Of a stretch of 64,000 nt of DNA, positions 10,472 through 19,488 are shown piece after piece. The position numbers and the translations under genes are program-made. Source of the stretch: Pseudaquabacterium inlustre (GTDB taxonomy: Bacteria; Pseudomonadota; Gammaproteobacteria; Burkholderiales; Burkholderiaceae_C); contig NZ_JBBUTH010000007.1 in the NCBI RefSeq assembly GCF_038066595.1, forward strand, positions 310,001-374,000, in the 5' to 3' direction. The notes beneath the pieces were generated by a model that was given only the letters and a program-made list of their open reading frames with translations, was not told the DNA's origin and did not search any database. Numbering within the stretch: position 1 is the stretch's first letter; each line of letters begins with the position of its first letter.

Positions 10472-12145
10472 TCACCGGCCGCCGGCCTGCCAGCCTGCGG
10501 TGTGGCGGCGCAGGCTGCTGCCCTCGGGGTACGCCGTGGCACCGGCGGTGCTGGTGGCCGCATCCAGGGTGTCGACGCCCTCGCTGCTGTTGAGCCGCAG
10601 CAGCACCTTGTAGCGGTTGACGGTCTGGCTGCCGCTGCTGTCCGTGAGGGTGCTGACCTGGGTGCCGCGCACGGCCGTGCTGCCATCGGCCAGCGTCACC
10701 CAGGACTCCAGCGTCATGCGGTGATCACCGCGCGCGCCGTCGATCAGCACCGCGCTCTGGCACGCCGCATCGCTGAAATAGACCACCTCGGTCTGGTAGG
10801 TGTAGAGCAGCGGCGTGGTCGCCCCCATGTTGCCCACGGCCACACCGGGCCGGTAGGACGCATAGGGGTAGCTGATGTTCCACTCCGGCACGGTGGCCGT
10901 GCCGCTGCCGGTCACACAGGGCTGGTACCAGGCATTGGCCAGCACCAGGCTGTTCTGGTAGCGCTCGGGAATGTCGCTGCCCGAGGCCAGGCCAAAGCCG
11001 GTGGCGCCGCTGAAGTTCACGCCCAGCGCCTCGCTGTAGCCGTCGGCGCGCACCAGCCGGCGGCTGCTGCCGCTGCCATCCAGCTTGAGCATGCCGGTGG
11101 ATTCGCGCTGCACACCGGTGCTGTGGGTGACGGTGGTGCGCGTGTAGCGGTAGGCGCTGCTGCCGTCGGCCAGCTTCACCAGGGCCGTGAAGCGCACACG
11201 GTCGCTGCGCAGGTCGGCCGCGTAGGCGTCGCTCACCATGGCCACAGGCTGGGTGCAGGCGGCATCGCTGAAGTAGCCGGTCTCGGTGCTCACCCGGTAC
11301 TCGTGGTCGGTGCCGGTGCTGTCGTACGCGGCCGTCTCCACCCGTGACTGGTAATTGAAGGCCTGGCCCGAGGCCTCGCTGGCGCGGCCGGCACCCGGCT
11401 TGCAGTCGCTGCGCCAGTGCGTGCCGTTCAGCGCCGTGGCCGAGAAGGTGCCGGGCAAGGCACCAGTGGCCAGGACCGCCTGGTCACCGGGCACCGCCTG
11501 GGCATAGGTGGCCAGGATGCTGTCCAGGTTGCCGGCGTACAGCATCAGCCGGGCCAGACGCAGAACGGCCTGCCCGTAGGCGTTGGTGCTGCCGCTCAGC
11601 ACCGGGGTGGTGGTCACCAGATCGGTGTTGCCCAGCGCCGCCTCGCTGACCACGGCGCTGGCCGCCGCCGCCAGGTTGGCGGCGGTGGCCCCGTCCTTGG
11701 CCGCCAGGGCGCGGCGCACCGCGGTCTCGGTCAGCGGCGTCAGGTGCACGGTGCGGCTGCCGCTGCTGCCGGCGGTCAGCGTCGTCCAGCTGCGCAGCGG
11801 CGTGTCCAGCGGCGTGCTGTCCACGCCCTCGATGGCCTCGTGGTCGTAGGTGCCGCCCGTGGCCTGCACCAGCAACGTGGCGGCATCGGCCGGCACCACC
11901 AGCCGATAGGTGCCACCGGCGATGCTGGTGGTGCGCGCCAGCTCGGCGCCCCGCTGCCCATCCGCCCCCACCCGGTAAGCCACCACCGTGGCACCGACCA
12001 CGGGGCCCTTGATGACCTGCCCTTCCAGCGTCACGGTGGCAGGCTCGTCGCTGCCGCTGCCACCGCCACAGGCAGTCAGCGACAACAGCACCGCCAACGG
12101 CGCGAGCGAGGCGGAGAAACGAACAAGGGCAGAGGTGTGCTTCAT
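10472..12145 (-). CDS. large lipoprotein of unknown function
   Basis: The start at 12145 gives 557 residues beginning with a lipoprotein signal (LAVLLSLTAC, then GGGSGSD), so the mature protein would be lipid-anchored at Cys27. Residues of about 36-110 look like a carboxypeptidase-regulatory or invasin-type beta sandwich (GQVIKGPVVGATVVAY, GGTYRLVVPA). Two later blocks share the pattern YFSDAACxxxV, near residues 289 and 487, each followed by a LADGS strand, so the C-terminal part appears to contain an internal duplication. The remainder is Thr/Ser-rich. It lies downstream of the histidine kinase gene on the same strand with a 93-bp gap, and upstream of the frameshifted gene. Function is unknown. 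Confidence 0.7.
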   Translation of the reverse strand: MKHTSALVRFSASLAPLAVLLSLTACGGGSGSDEPATVTLEGQVIKGPVVGATVVAYRVGADGQRGAELARTTSIAGGTYRLVVPADAATLLVQATGGTYDHEAIEGVDSTPLDTPLRSWTTLTAGSSGSRTVHLTPLTETAVRRALAAKDGATAANLAAAASAVVSEAALGNTDLVTTTPVLSGSTNAYGQAVLRLARLMLYAGNLDSILATYAQAVPGDQAVLATGALPGTFSATALNGTHWRSDCKPGAGRASEASGQAFNYQSRVETAAYDSTGTDHEYRVSTETGYFSDAACTQPVAMVSDAYAADLRSDRVRFTALVKLADGSSAYRYTRTTVTHSTGVQRESTGMLKLDGSGSSRRLVRADGYSEALGVNFSGATGFGLASGSDIPERYQNSLVLANAWYQPCVTGSGTATVPEWNISYPYASYRPGVAVGNMGATTPLLYTYQTEVVYFSDAACQSAVLIDGARGDHRMTLESWVTLADGSTAVRGTQVSTLTDSSGSQTVNRYKVLLRLNSSEGVDTLDAATSTAGATAYPEGSSLRRHTAGWQAGGR

Positions 12146-12238
12146 GACGGGAACCGGACAGTGGGAAAGGCCCGCAGTCTCTTGGCCCCTGCCTGGTCGC
12201 CGCATCACATCTTCATGCAGTGCCGCTGCACCATCGGC

Positions 12239-14134
12239 CTAGGTGTGTGAACTGTGCACGGGCCAGCGCAGGGCGACCCGCCAGCCAGGATGTGCGGGGC
12301 CGACCTCGAGCACCGCGCCCAGGGCCCGGGCGCGCTCGCCCAGGTGGCGCAGGCCGCGCCCGCCCGCGGCGCTCTGTTCAGGCATGCCCGTCGGCGCCGA
12401 TGCGCCAATGCCATCGTCCTGCACGGCCAGCCAACCCGGGCCGGCAGACACCTGCACCCGCGTCGCCCGCGCGTGCTTCAGCACATTGGTCAGCGCCTCC
12501 TGCAGCCAGTGCCGCAGGTGATCGGGCCCGCCCGGCCGCGCCATGCCGGGCGGCGGTGGCAGTGCCGGGCCCACCGGCACCTGCCAGTGCAGCGCCAGCC
12601 CCGCCTGGCGCAGGCGCGGTTCGAGCCGGAAGCGCAGCTGGCCCAGCAGTTCGCCCAGGTCATCGCCATCGCAGTCCATCAGGTCCAGCGACAGCCGCAA
12701 CTCGTCCAGCGTGTCACGCAGGCCATCGGCGATCTGCGGCCCCTGCAGCGTGCCGCGCTGCACGGCGGCCAGCAGGCCCACCAGCTGCGCGCCCAGCCCG
12801 TCGTGCAGCTGGCGCAGCAGGCGTTGCCGCTCATGCTCGGCCGCCGCGCGGCGCAGCTGCTCGCGGCGGTCGCGCAGGCGCTGGGCCAGCGCCTCGGCCC
12901 GCAGGCCGCGGTGCACGCGCCAGGCCAGCAACCAGCCGCACGCCAGCAGGAACAGCGGCAGGCCCAGCGGCGTGAGGTAGGGCTGCGAGTGGGCGTCGCG
13001 TGCCGTGGAGAGGAACAGGAACCAGTGGTCATGGCCACTGAGCGCCAGCATGGCCAGGCCACCTGCGGCCACCACCCGTGCCGGCCACTGCCCGCGCCGC
13101 CGTGCCCGCCACGCCAGACGCAACAGCACGCCCACGCACACCAGCACCAGCGCGTTCTGCGCCAGGGCACGCCCGGCCACCGGCCCGCCATGCGCCAGCC
13201 ACAGCGCCACCAGCGGTTGCAGCGCCAGCAACGCCCCCAGCAGCAGCCACCAGCGGCGCGTGGGCAGACCGGCCAGACGCAAGGCCGTGGCGCTGGCCAG
13301 CGCCACGGCCGCGCTGAAGCCCAGGTCCAGCAACAGCAGGCGCAGGGCCTGGGACAGGCCGCTGTCCGGCCACCACCACAGCAGCGAGCGCAGCCCCCAC
13401 GCCGCGGCCGACAGCGCCAGCATGCCGGCCACGCGCTGCCCCGGCCACCACAGCGCATAAGCACCGGCCAGCAGGGCCACGGCCGCGCACACGCTCAGGC
13501 TGATGCCGGCCAGCGCCAGCTGCGCGGTCAGGCTGCGGCGGTGTTGCGCGGCCACCCGGTCCCGCGGGCCCACCACCAGATGCGACAGGCCCGACAGCCG
13601 CCAGCCGTTGCCCTGCACCTGGATGTGCAGCGTGTTCTCGCCCTCGCGCAGGTCGGCCTGCTCCAGCGGCAGCCACACGGGCCAGGCCGAGTGGTCCTCG
13701 CCGTCGCCGGCAGGCTGCCCCGGCGCACCCAGCTCGAGCCGTTGCCGGCCGTTGACGAACAGGCGGACGCGGTCGCCGACGCGCGGGATCAGCAAGCCCA
13801 GCGGCGGGCTGTCGCGTGAAGCGGTGAAATGCAGGCGGTAGGTCCACAGGCCGGCGATCGGCGGCTGCTGACGGCGCCAGGCCTCGTCCAATGCCACCGC
13901 CTGCCAGTCGGACGCGGCGCCAGGCTGCGCGGGATCGCGCAGGCCCACCGCCCGCTCGGCCTGCCACAGGGTCTGCACCTCGGTGTCAGCGGTGTCGACG
14001 GCGGCAGACACGGCGCGCGCAGGCCACACCCACCCGGCCAGCGCCATGACGATCAGGCAGACCAGCATCCCGGCCGATGCCCGCAGCGGCCTCCGGCACC
14101 TTGCCCCGGATGGCCCGCCGGCCCGCCCGCCCAT
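12239..14134 (-). CDS. 7TM sensor histidine kinase (NarX/LiaS-type HisKA_3 family)
   Basis: The start at 14134 lies four bases after the response-regulator stop, with GAGGTG just before it. The product has 631 residues. An N-terminal membrane helix or signal is followed by an extracytoplasmic beta-rich domain (about 50-190) and then roughly seven helices (about 200-400), resembling 7TMR-DISM receptors. A coiled coil leads to LRQLHDGLGAQL with the phospho-acceptor His444. The C-terminal HATPase has an N box (EALTNVLKHA) and G box (VQDDGIGA). It should phosphorylate the adjacent NarL-type regulator in response to an unknown periplasmic or membrane signal. Confidence 0.85.
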   Translation of the reverse strand: MGGRAGGPSGARCRRPLRASAGMLVCLIVMALAGWVWPARAVSAAVDTADTEVQTLWQAERAVGLRDPAQPGAASDWQAVALDEAWRRQQPPIAGLWTYRLHFTASRDSPPLGLLIPRVGDRVRLFVNGRQRLELGAPGQPAGDGEDHSAWPVWLPLEQADLREGENTLHIQVQGNGWRLSGLSHLVVGPRDRVAAQHRRSLTAQLALAGISLSVCAAVALLAGAYALWWPGQRVAGMLALSAAAWGLRSLLWWWPDSGLSQALRLLLLDLGFSAAVALASATALRLAGLPTRRWWLLLGALLALQPLVALWLAHGGPVAGRALAQNALVLVCVGVLLRLAWRARRRGQWPARVVAAGGLAMLALSGHDHWFLFLSTARDAHSQPYLTPLGLPLFLLACGWLLAWRVHRGLRAEALAQRLRDRREQLRRAAAEHERQRLLRQLHDGLGAQLVGLLAAVQRGTLQGPQIADGLRDTLDELRLSLDLMDCDGDDLGELLGQLRFRLEPRLRQAGLALHWQVPVGPALPPPPGMARPGGPDHLRHWLQEALTNVLKHARATRVQVSAGPGWLAVQDDGIGASAPTGMPEQSAAGGRGLRHLGERARALGAVLEVGPAHPGWRVALRWPVHSSHT

Positions 14135-14138
14135 CACC

Positions 14139-14849
14139 TCAGCGCCGCGGCGGCGCTGCCAGCCAGCCGCGCTGCTGCGCCACATAGACGGCCGCCCCGC
14201 GCGAGCGCACGGCCAGCTTGGCATAGATCTGCTTGACGTGGTGGCGTACGGTGTTGACGCTCAGGCCCAGCGCGGTGGCGGTCTCGTCGTAGGTGTAGCC
14301 GCGGGCGATGTGGCGCAGCACCTCCTGCTCGCGGGCCGTGAGGCTCTCGCCCAGGTCCGGGGTGTCCGGCCCGGCCACCGGGGCGGCCGCCGGCGGCGCC
14401 ATGCGCTCACGCAGCTGCAGCAGCAGGTGGCGGGCGATGGCGGGCGACATCGGCGAGCCGCCTTCGGTCAGGTGGCCCAGGTGGCGTGCGATGTCCTCGT
14501 CACCCTGCCCCTTCACCAGATAGCCACTGGCGCCCGCCGCGATCGCCTGCAGCACGCTGCGCTCGTCGCCGAACACGCTGATCACCAGCACCTGGCAATC
14601 CACACGGCGGCGCAGGGCCTCGGCAATCAGTGCCGTGCCATGCCCGTCGGGCAGGCCCAGGTCCACCAGCAGCACCTCGGGCACCTCGCGCGCCAGTGCG
14701 GCCTGGGCTTCGGCCACGCTGGCCGCCTGCCAGGCCAGCTGCCAGCCGCCCGGCGCCAACGCCATGCACAGGCGTGCCGCGCTGGCCGGGTCATCCTCGA
14801 TCAGGCCGACGCGGCGCCCGCCGGCCTGACGCAACGGCAGCTCAGACAC
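14139..14849 (-). CDS. NarL/FixJ-family response regulator
   Basis: The GTG start at 14849 overlaps the end of the rlmI-like gene by eight bases; the longer open frame upstream is the shadow of that gene. The product has 236 residues. The receiver domain has the acidic pair in GLIEDDP, phospho-acceptor Asp63 (LLVDLGLPDG) and Lys near 111 (YLVKGQG). The C-terminal LuxR-type helix-turn-helix is LTAREQEVLRHIARGYTYDE followed by LGLSVNTVRHHVKQIYAKL. It pairs with the kinase encoded four bases downstream. Targets are unknown; the downstream lipoprotein gene is a candidate. Confidence 0.9.
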   Translation of the reverse strand: MSELPLRQAGGRRVGLIEDDPASAARLCMALAPGGWQLAWQAASVAEAQAALAREVPEVLLVDLGLPDGHGTALIAEALRRRVDCQVLVISVFGDERSVLQAIAAGASGYLVKGQGDEDIARHLGHLTEGGSPMSPAIARHLLLQLRERMAPPAAAPVAGPDTPDLGESLTAREQEVLRHIARGYTYDETATALGLSVNTVRHHVKQIYAKLAVRSRGAAVYVAQQRGWLAAPPRR

Positions 14850-16023
14850 GCAGCAGCGCCAGGCCCTTGAGGTACTCGCCCTCGGGGAACTCGATCGTCG
14901 TCGGGTGGTCGCACGCGCCTTCCAGGCGCTGCAGGATGGTGGCGTTGACGCCCGAATCCAGCCCGGCACTGGCCACGATCTTGTGGAACAGCTCGGCGCC
15001 CACGCCGCCCGAGCAGCTGTAGGTCATCAGCAGGCCGCCGGGGGCCAGCAGCTTCAGGCCCAGGCGGTTGATGTCCTTGTAGGCGCGCGAGGCGCGCTCG
15101 GCATGCGCCGCGCTGGGCGCGAACTTGGGCGGGTCGAGCACGATGGCGTCGAACTGCCGGCCCTCGGCCAGGGCCTGGCGCAGGTAGGCGTTGACGTCGG
15201 CATCGGCAAAGCTGTGCGCCGTGTCATCGAAGCCGTTGCGGCGCAGGTTGTCGCGCGCGCGCTCCAGCGCCGGGCCGGATGAGTCCACCGTGGTCACATG
15301 GCTGGCACCACCCGCCAGCGCCGCCACGCTGAAGCCGCCGGTGTAGGCATAGCAATTCAGCACCGTCTGGCAGCCCAGCTGGCGCACCAGCTGGCTGAAG
15401 CGGTGGCGGTTGTCGCGCTGGTCGAGGTAGTAGCCAGTCTTGTGGCCTTGCGCCACGTCCAGGCCCAGCGTCCAGCCATGCTCGGTGATGGCCAGCTCGG
15501 TCGGCCCATCGCCGCGCAGCCAGCCGGCGCGCAGTTCCAGCCCTTCCAGCTTGCGCGTGCTGGCGTCCGAGCGTTCGTACAGGCGCTGCAGGCCGGTGAT
15601 GCGCAGCAGCGCATCGGCGATCACGGGGCGCCAGCGCTCGGCACCGGCACCCAGGAACTGCGCGCTCAGCGTGTCGCCATAGCGGTCGACGATCAGGCCC
15701 GGCAGGCCGTCGGCCTCGCCATGCACCAGGCGCACGCCGTCGCTCTGGATGGCCAGGCGCTCGCGCAGTGCGATGGCGCGGCGCAGGCGGCGCTCGAAGA
15801 AGGCTTCGTCGATGGCCTCGGCCTCGTCAAAGCTCCAGGCGCGCACCCGGATGCTGGAGGTGGGGCTGTAGGCGCCCCAGCCGAGAAAGCGGCCATCGGC
15901 GCCCTCCAGCCGCACGGTGTCGCCCGATTCGGCCTGGCCCTGGCTGATGCTGCCCTGGAACACCCAGGGGTGGCGGCGCTGCAGCGAGCGCTCCTTGCCG
16001 TCGCGCAAGCGGATGGTCTTCAT
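14842..16023 (-). CDS. rlmI: class I SAM-dependent rRNA methyltransferase, RlmI family
   Basis: The 393-residue protein begins with a PUA RNA-binding domain (about 1-75; RRHPWVFQGSI) and continues with an RlmI-type methyltransferase (SAM-binding NCYAYTGGFSVAAL, catalytic-loop ILDPPKF). E. coli RlmI, of almost the same length, methylates C1962 of 23S rRNA to m5C. The ATG overlaps the xerC stop (ATGA). Exact target specificity is by homology class only, since RlmI and related YccW-like enzymes share these features. Note that it consumes SAM, whose synthase is encoded 4.5 kb away. Confidence 0.85.
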   Translation of the reverse strand: MKTIRLRDGKERSLQRRHPWVFQGSISQGQAESGDTVRLEGADGRFLGWGAYSPTSSIRVRAWSFDEAEAIDEAFFERRLRRAIALRERLAIQSDGVRLVHGEADGLPGLIVDRYGDTLSAQFLGAGAERWRPVIADALLRITGLQRLYERSDASTRKLEGLELRAGWLRGDGPTELAITEHGWTLGLDVAQGHKTGYYLDQRDNRHRFSQLVRQLGCQTVLNCYAYTGGFSVAALAGGASHVTTVDSSGPALERARDNLRRNGFDDTAHSFADADVNAYLRQALAEGRQFDAIVLDPPKFAPSAAHAERASRAYKDINRLGLKLLAPGGLLMTYSCSGGVGAELFHKIVASAGLDSGVNATILQRLEGACDHPTTIEFPEGEYLKGLALLRV

Positions 16024-16997
16024 GAGGGTTCTTTCTTCTTCTTGGCCCGGGGGTGGGCGGCGTCGTACACCTTGGCCAGGTGCTGGAAATCGAGCTTGGT
16101 GTAGATCTGCGTGGTGCTGATGCTGGCGTGGCCCAGCAGTTCCTGCACGCCGCGCAGATCGCCGCTGCTTTGCAGCAGGTGCGAGGCATAGCTGTGGCGC
16201 AGCATGTGCGGGTGCACGCCGGTGGGCAGGCCGGCCGCCTGGCCGATGGCTGCCAACCGCGTGCGCACCTGGCTGCTGGACAGCCGCGTGCCGGTGCGGG
16301 TGACGAACAGCGCCGGCTCGTCGGCCGCGGCCATCTCGCCACGCAGCGCCAGCCAGGCCGCCAGCGCCTTCAGCGCGGCGCCGCCCACCGGCACGCTGCG
16401 CCGCTTGCTGCCCTTGCCCAGCACATGGGCCGTGCCCTCGGCCGCGTCGATCCAGCCGGCGGCATGCGGGCCCGGCGAAGCGTCCAGCCCCACCAGCTCG
16501 CCCACGCGCAGGCCGCAGCCGTACAGCAGCTCGACGATGGCGTGATCGCGCGCCGCCAGCACCGGGTTCTCGGTGGGCACCGGCTGGTCGGCCAAGGCCA
16601 TGGCCTGGTCGACCGACAAGGCCTTGGGCAGCGGTTTGGGCGCCTTGGGCGGGCGCAGTCCGTCCACCGGGTTGTGCGTGACCTTCAGCTCACGGCCCCA
16701 GTGCCGGTACAGCCCGCGCCAGGCGGCCAGCGCGATGGCGATGCTGCGCGGCCCCAGGCCGCGCTCGCGCAGCTGAGCCATCCAGCGGCGGATGTGGTAC
16801 GCCTGGGCCTGGTCGAGCGCGATGCCTTCCTCGGCCGCACTGGCCTGCAGCCAGTGCAGTGCATCGGTGTACATGGCCACGGTGCGCGGCGCCAGACGGC
16901 GCGCCACGCGCAGGTGCTCGATGAACTGCAGCACGCCCGGCCCGAGCGGTGCACGCTCAGCCTGCGCGTCAGCCTGCGACACCTGCGTCTGCGCCAT
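16020..16997 (-). CDS. xerC: tyrosine recombinase XerC
   Basis: XerC with XerD resolves chromosome dimers at dif. The 325-residue product has the SAM-like N-terminal core-binding domain (about 20-110) and a catalytic domain with the Arg in GCGLRVGELVGL, HMLRHSYASHLL (His and Arg), the late His in LGHASISTTQIYTKL and the nucleophile Tyr in the same segment. Its place after dapF and a DUF484 gene is the order known from many proteobacteria, so this is the housekeeping enzyme and not an element integrase. The C-terminus is Lys-rich (RAKKKKE). It starts 19 bp after the DUF484 stop. Confidence 0.93.
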   Translation of the reverse strand: MAQTQVSQADAQAERAPLGPGVLQFIEHLRVARRLAPRTVAMYTDALHWLQASAAEEGIALDQAQAYHIRRWMAQLRERGLGPRSIAIALAAWRGLYRHWGRELKVTHNPVDGLRPPKAPKPLPKALSVDQAMALADQPVPTENPVLAARDHAIVELLYGCGLRVGELVGLDASPGPHAAGWIDAAEGTAHVLGKGSKRRSVPVGGAALKALAAWLALRGEMAAADEPALFVTRTGTRLSSSQVRTRLAAIGQAAGLPTGVHPHMLRHSYASHLLQSSGDLRGVQELLGHASISTTQIYTKLDFQHLAKVYDAAHPRAKKKKEPS

Positions 16998-17016
16998 GCA
17001 CCGCCGCGCCTGGGCG

Positions 17017-17697
17017 TCAGTTCATCGGCAGCAGGCGCGACAGGCCCGCGCCCGCCACCTCGCCGATGCGCACCAGGAAATCGGTGCCCATCTCGGCGGT
17101 GTAGCGCGTGGGGTCGGGCGAGCCCAGCACCAGCAGGCCGAAGGGCTCGTCGGCCAGGCCGCCACGCAGGGGGATCAGCGCCACGCTCTGCACATGGGCG
17201 GTGTCTTCCAGCCAGCCCACCGCCTCGAAGCCCGAATTCAGGCCGCAATACGGCAGCGCCAGGCTGCCGACGAAGGCCTTGGTGTCCTCGCTGACCCCCT
17301 GGGTGAAGGTGAGGTCATCGTAGGCCTCGTCCATGCCCCACAGGCGCAGCGTGGCCTGCGGGATCATGAACTCGTGCTTCAGCGTCGACAGCAGCACCTC
17401 GGGCATGTTGCCGGCATAGCGCACCAGCATGATGGCCCGGGTGTAGCGGTGCAGCCGGTCGGCGATGGCCATGTTCTCGTTGCCATGGCGGATCATCTCG
17501 ATGATGCGGTGCTCCAGGCCGCGGATCTTCTCGCGCAGCATCTCCATCTGCCGCTCCTGCAGCGACACGGCGCGCTGGCCGTGCGGGCTGGTGAGTTGGA
17601 TGCTGGCCAGCAGTTCGGCATGGCGCTCGAAGAACCCGGGCGTGTTGGCCAGGTAGTTGGCGATGTCGGTCTCGGTGATCGCGCCTTCGATGGTCAC
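17017..17697 (-). CDS. DUF484 family protein (GAF-like)
   Basis: The start is a GTG at 17697 overlapping the dapF stop (GTGA), with AAGGAG about ten bases upstream. Upstream open sequence is the dapF shadow. The 226-residue protein has the family signature near its N-terminus (ITETDIANYLANTPGFFERH), a coiled-coil helix (about 40-75; QERQMEMLREKIRGLEHRI) and a GAF-like domain to the end. DUF484 genes characteristically sit between dapF and xerC. Their biochemical role is not established; the GAF fold suggests ligand sensing or a partner for XerC. Confidence 0.88.
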   Translation of the reverse strand: MTIEGAITETDIANYLANTPGFFERHAELLASIQLTSPHGQRAVSLQERQMEMLREKIRGLEHRIIEMIRHGNENMAIADRLHRYTRAIMLVRYAGNMPEVLLSTLKHEFMIPQATLRLWGMDEAYDDLTFTQGVSEDTKAFVGSLALPYCGLNSGFEAVGWLEDTAHVQSVALIPLRGGLADEPFGLLVLGSPDPTRYTAEMGTDFLVRIGEVAGAGLSRLLPMN

Positions 17698-18548
17698 AGT
17701 TCGATCTCTCCTTGGTACACGGTTGCGGCGGGCCCGGTCATGCGCACGCTGGCGTCGTCGGCCGGCCACTCGATGGTGAGCAGGCCGCCGCGGGCCTGCA
17801 CGTCCACGCGGCGGTCCAGCCAGCCCAGGCGGATGCCGGCCACCACGGCGGCGCAGGCGCCGGTGCCGCAGGCCAGGGTCTCGCCGGCATCGCGTTCCCA
17901 CACGCGCAGCGCGATCTCGTGGCGCGACAGCACCTGCATGAAGCCGGCATTCACCTTGCGCGCAAAGCGCGCATGCGTCTCGACCAGCGGGCCCAGCGCC
18001 GTGACCGGCGCCTCGCGCACATCGCTCACGCGCTGCACCGCATGCGGGTTGCCCATCGACAGCACGGCCACCTCGACGCGCCGGCCCTCGCCCACGTCCA
18101 ACGGCCACAGCGCGAAACCGTTCTCCAGGCGCGGCGTCAGGCCGTCGGCGCTGAACGGGATGCGTTCATGCTCGAAGATCGGACGGTTCATGTCCACGGT
18201 GACGCGGCCGTCGTCCTGCAGCGTCAGTTCGATCAGGTTGTTCACCGTCTCGACCTTGACCGTGCGCTGCGTGGTCAGGCCCTGCTCGTGCACGAAGCGG
18301 GTGAAGCAGCGCGCGCCGTTGCCGCAATGCTCCACCTCGTCGCCGGTGTTGTTGAAGATGCGGTAGCGGAAATCCACCCCCGCACTGCGCGCCGGCTCGA
18401 CCATCAGGATCTGGTCGGCGCCCACGCCGAAGCGCCGGTCGCCCAGGTGGCGCAGTTGCTCGCGCGTGAGCTCGATCGGCGCGCGCGTGGCGTCGAGCAC
18501 GACGAAGTCGTTGCCCGCGCCGTGCATCTTGGTGAATTTCAATCGCAT
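17694..18548 (-). CDS. dapF: diaminopimelate epimerase
   Basis: DapF converts LL- to meso-diaminopimelate for lysine and peptidoglycan synthesis, without a cofactor, using two cysteines. Both are visible in the 284-residue product, in HCGNGARC (about residue 78) and in LACGTGACA (about 223). The N-terminus MRLKFTKMHGAGNDFV is diagnostic. It starts seven bases after the preceding acyltransferase stop and overlaps the DUF484 start, so it is embedded in the long minus-strand operon. Confidence 0.96.
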   Translation of the reverse strand: MRLKFTKMHGAGNDFVVLDATRAPIELTREQLRHLGDRRFGVGADQILMVEPARSAGVDFRYRIFNNTGDEVEHCGNGARCFTRFVHEQGLTTQRTVKVETVNNLIELTLQDDGRVTVDMNRPIFEHERIPFSADGLTPRLENGFALWPLDVGEGRRVEVAVLSMGNPHAVQRVSDVREAPVTALGPLVETHARFARKVNAGFMQVLSRHEIALRVWERDAGETLACGTGACAAVVAGIRLGWLDRRVDVQARGGLLTIEWPADDASVRMTGPAATVYQGEIEL

Positions 18549-18555
18549 GCGCCGA

Positions 18556-19488
18556 TTATCCGCCGCGGTCCCGGCCGTACCGGTCGGCTTCGCCGGGTGG
18601 CCGCGTCTTGAACCGGCGGTGCACCCACAGGTACTGTGCCGGCAGGCGGCGAACTTCGTCCTCGATCCAGGCGTTCATGCGGCGCGCGGCGGCCAGGTCA
18701 TCGTCGCCCGCGAAGTCCTCCCACGGCGGCAGGAAGCGCACGCGGTAGCCCTGGCCACCGGGCAGCAGCTCGGCCACCACCGGCTGCACCACCATGTTCA
18801 GGCTGCGCGCCATGCGCGCTGGCGCCAGCAGCGTGGCAGCGCTCACACCGAAGAACGGCACGAAGCCCGCGTCGCGCTCGCCGAAATCCATGTCGGGCAG
18901 GTTGAAGAACACATGGCCCTGGCGCACCGCACGGATCAGCGGCAATGCACGCTCGCCACGTGAGAACACCTGGCCCTGGCCGAAGCGCAGGCGGCCGCGG
19001 CGCATCGCAGCGTCGAACACCGGGTTGCTCTGCGACTGGTAGATCGACGCCACCTGGCGGCGCTGGAACAACTGGGTGCTGGCGCCGGCCACGTCCAGCG
19101 CCACGAAGTGCGGCACCAGCCACATCACCGCGCGGTCGGGGTGGCGGTCGGCCCAGTCGACCTCGCCCTCCACGTGGATCAGGCGGCGCAGCCGATCGTG
19201 CGAGGCGTACCACAGCAGGCCGCGCTCCAGCAGGCTGCGCGCCAGCCACTGGAAGTGCTCGCGCGCCAGGCGCTCGCGCGCGGCACCGTCCAGATCGGGA
19301 AAGCACAGCTGCAGGTTGCGCAGCGCCACCCGGCGACGCGAGCCGGCCAGTGCGTACAGCAGCCGACCCAGCCCGCGGCCGAGCGCCGCCTGCAGGCCCA
19401 GCGGCAGCAGGTGCAGCAGCCACAGCAGCGCCAGCACGGCGCGCGCGCCGAATTGGGCCAGCGGCGAAGCCGATCGACCGGCGCTCAA
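18556..19488 (-). CDS. LpxL/HtrB-family lipid A acyltransferase (second copy)
   Basis: No ATG suits the family start. A TTG at 19488 overlaps the upstream stop (TTGA) in the way of the other genes here and has a GGAG nearby; a GTG inside the first helix is the alternative. The resulting 310-residue protein has an N-terminal membrane helix (about 12-35) and the acyltransferase motif HFVALD (His-X4-Asp). LFFN-like VFFNLPDMDFGE is the substrate-binding block, and YLWVHRRFKTRP near the end is typical of LpxL/LpxM. It would add a secondary acyl chain to lipid A on the inner leaflet. It is tandem to a paralogue that uses His-X4-Glu, so the two probably add different chains. Confidence 0.82.
   Translation of the reverse strand: MSAGRSASPLAQFGARAVLALLWLLHLLPLGLQAALGRGLGRLLYALAGSRRRVALRNLQLCFPDLDGAARERLAREHFQWLARSLLERGLLWYASHDRLRRLIHVEGEVDWADRHPDRAVMWLVPHFVALDVAGASTQLFQRRQVASIYQSQSNPVFDAAMRRGRLRFGQGQVFSRGERALPLIRAVRQGHVFFNLPDMDFGERDAGFVPFFGVSAATLLAPARMARSLNMVVQPVVAELLPGGQGYRVRFLPPWEDFAGDDDLAAARRMNAWIEDEVRRLPAQYLWVHRRFKTRPPGEADRYGRDRGG

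Noticed and set aside
16020..16997. tyrosine recombinase as integrase of a mobile element
   Set aside because: Its position after dapF and DUF484 and its XerC-type motifs mark the housekeeping enzyme; no att sites or phage genes are nearby.
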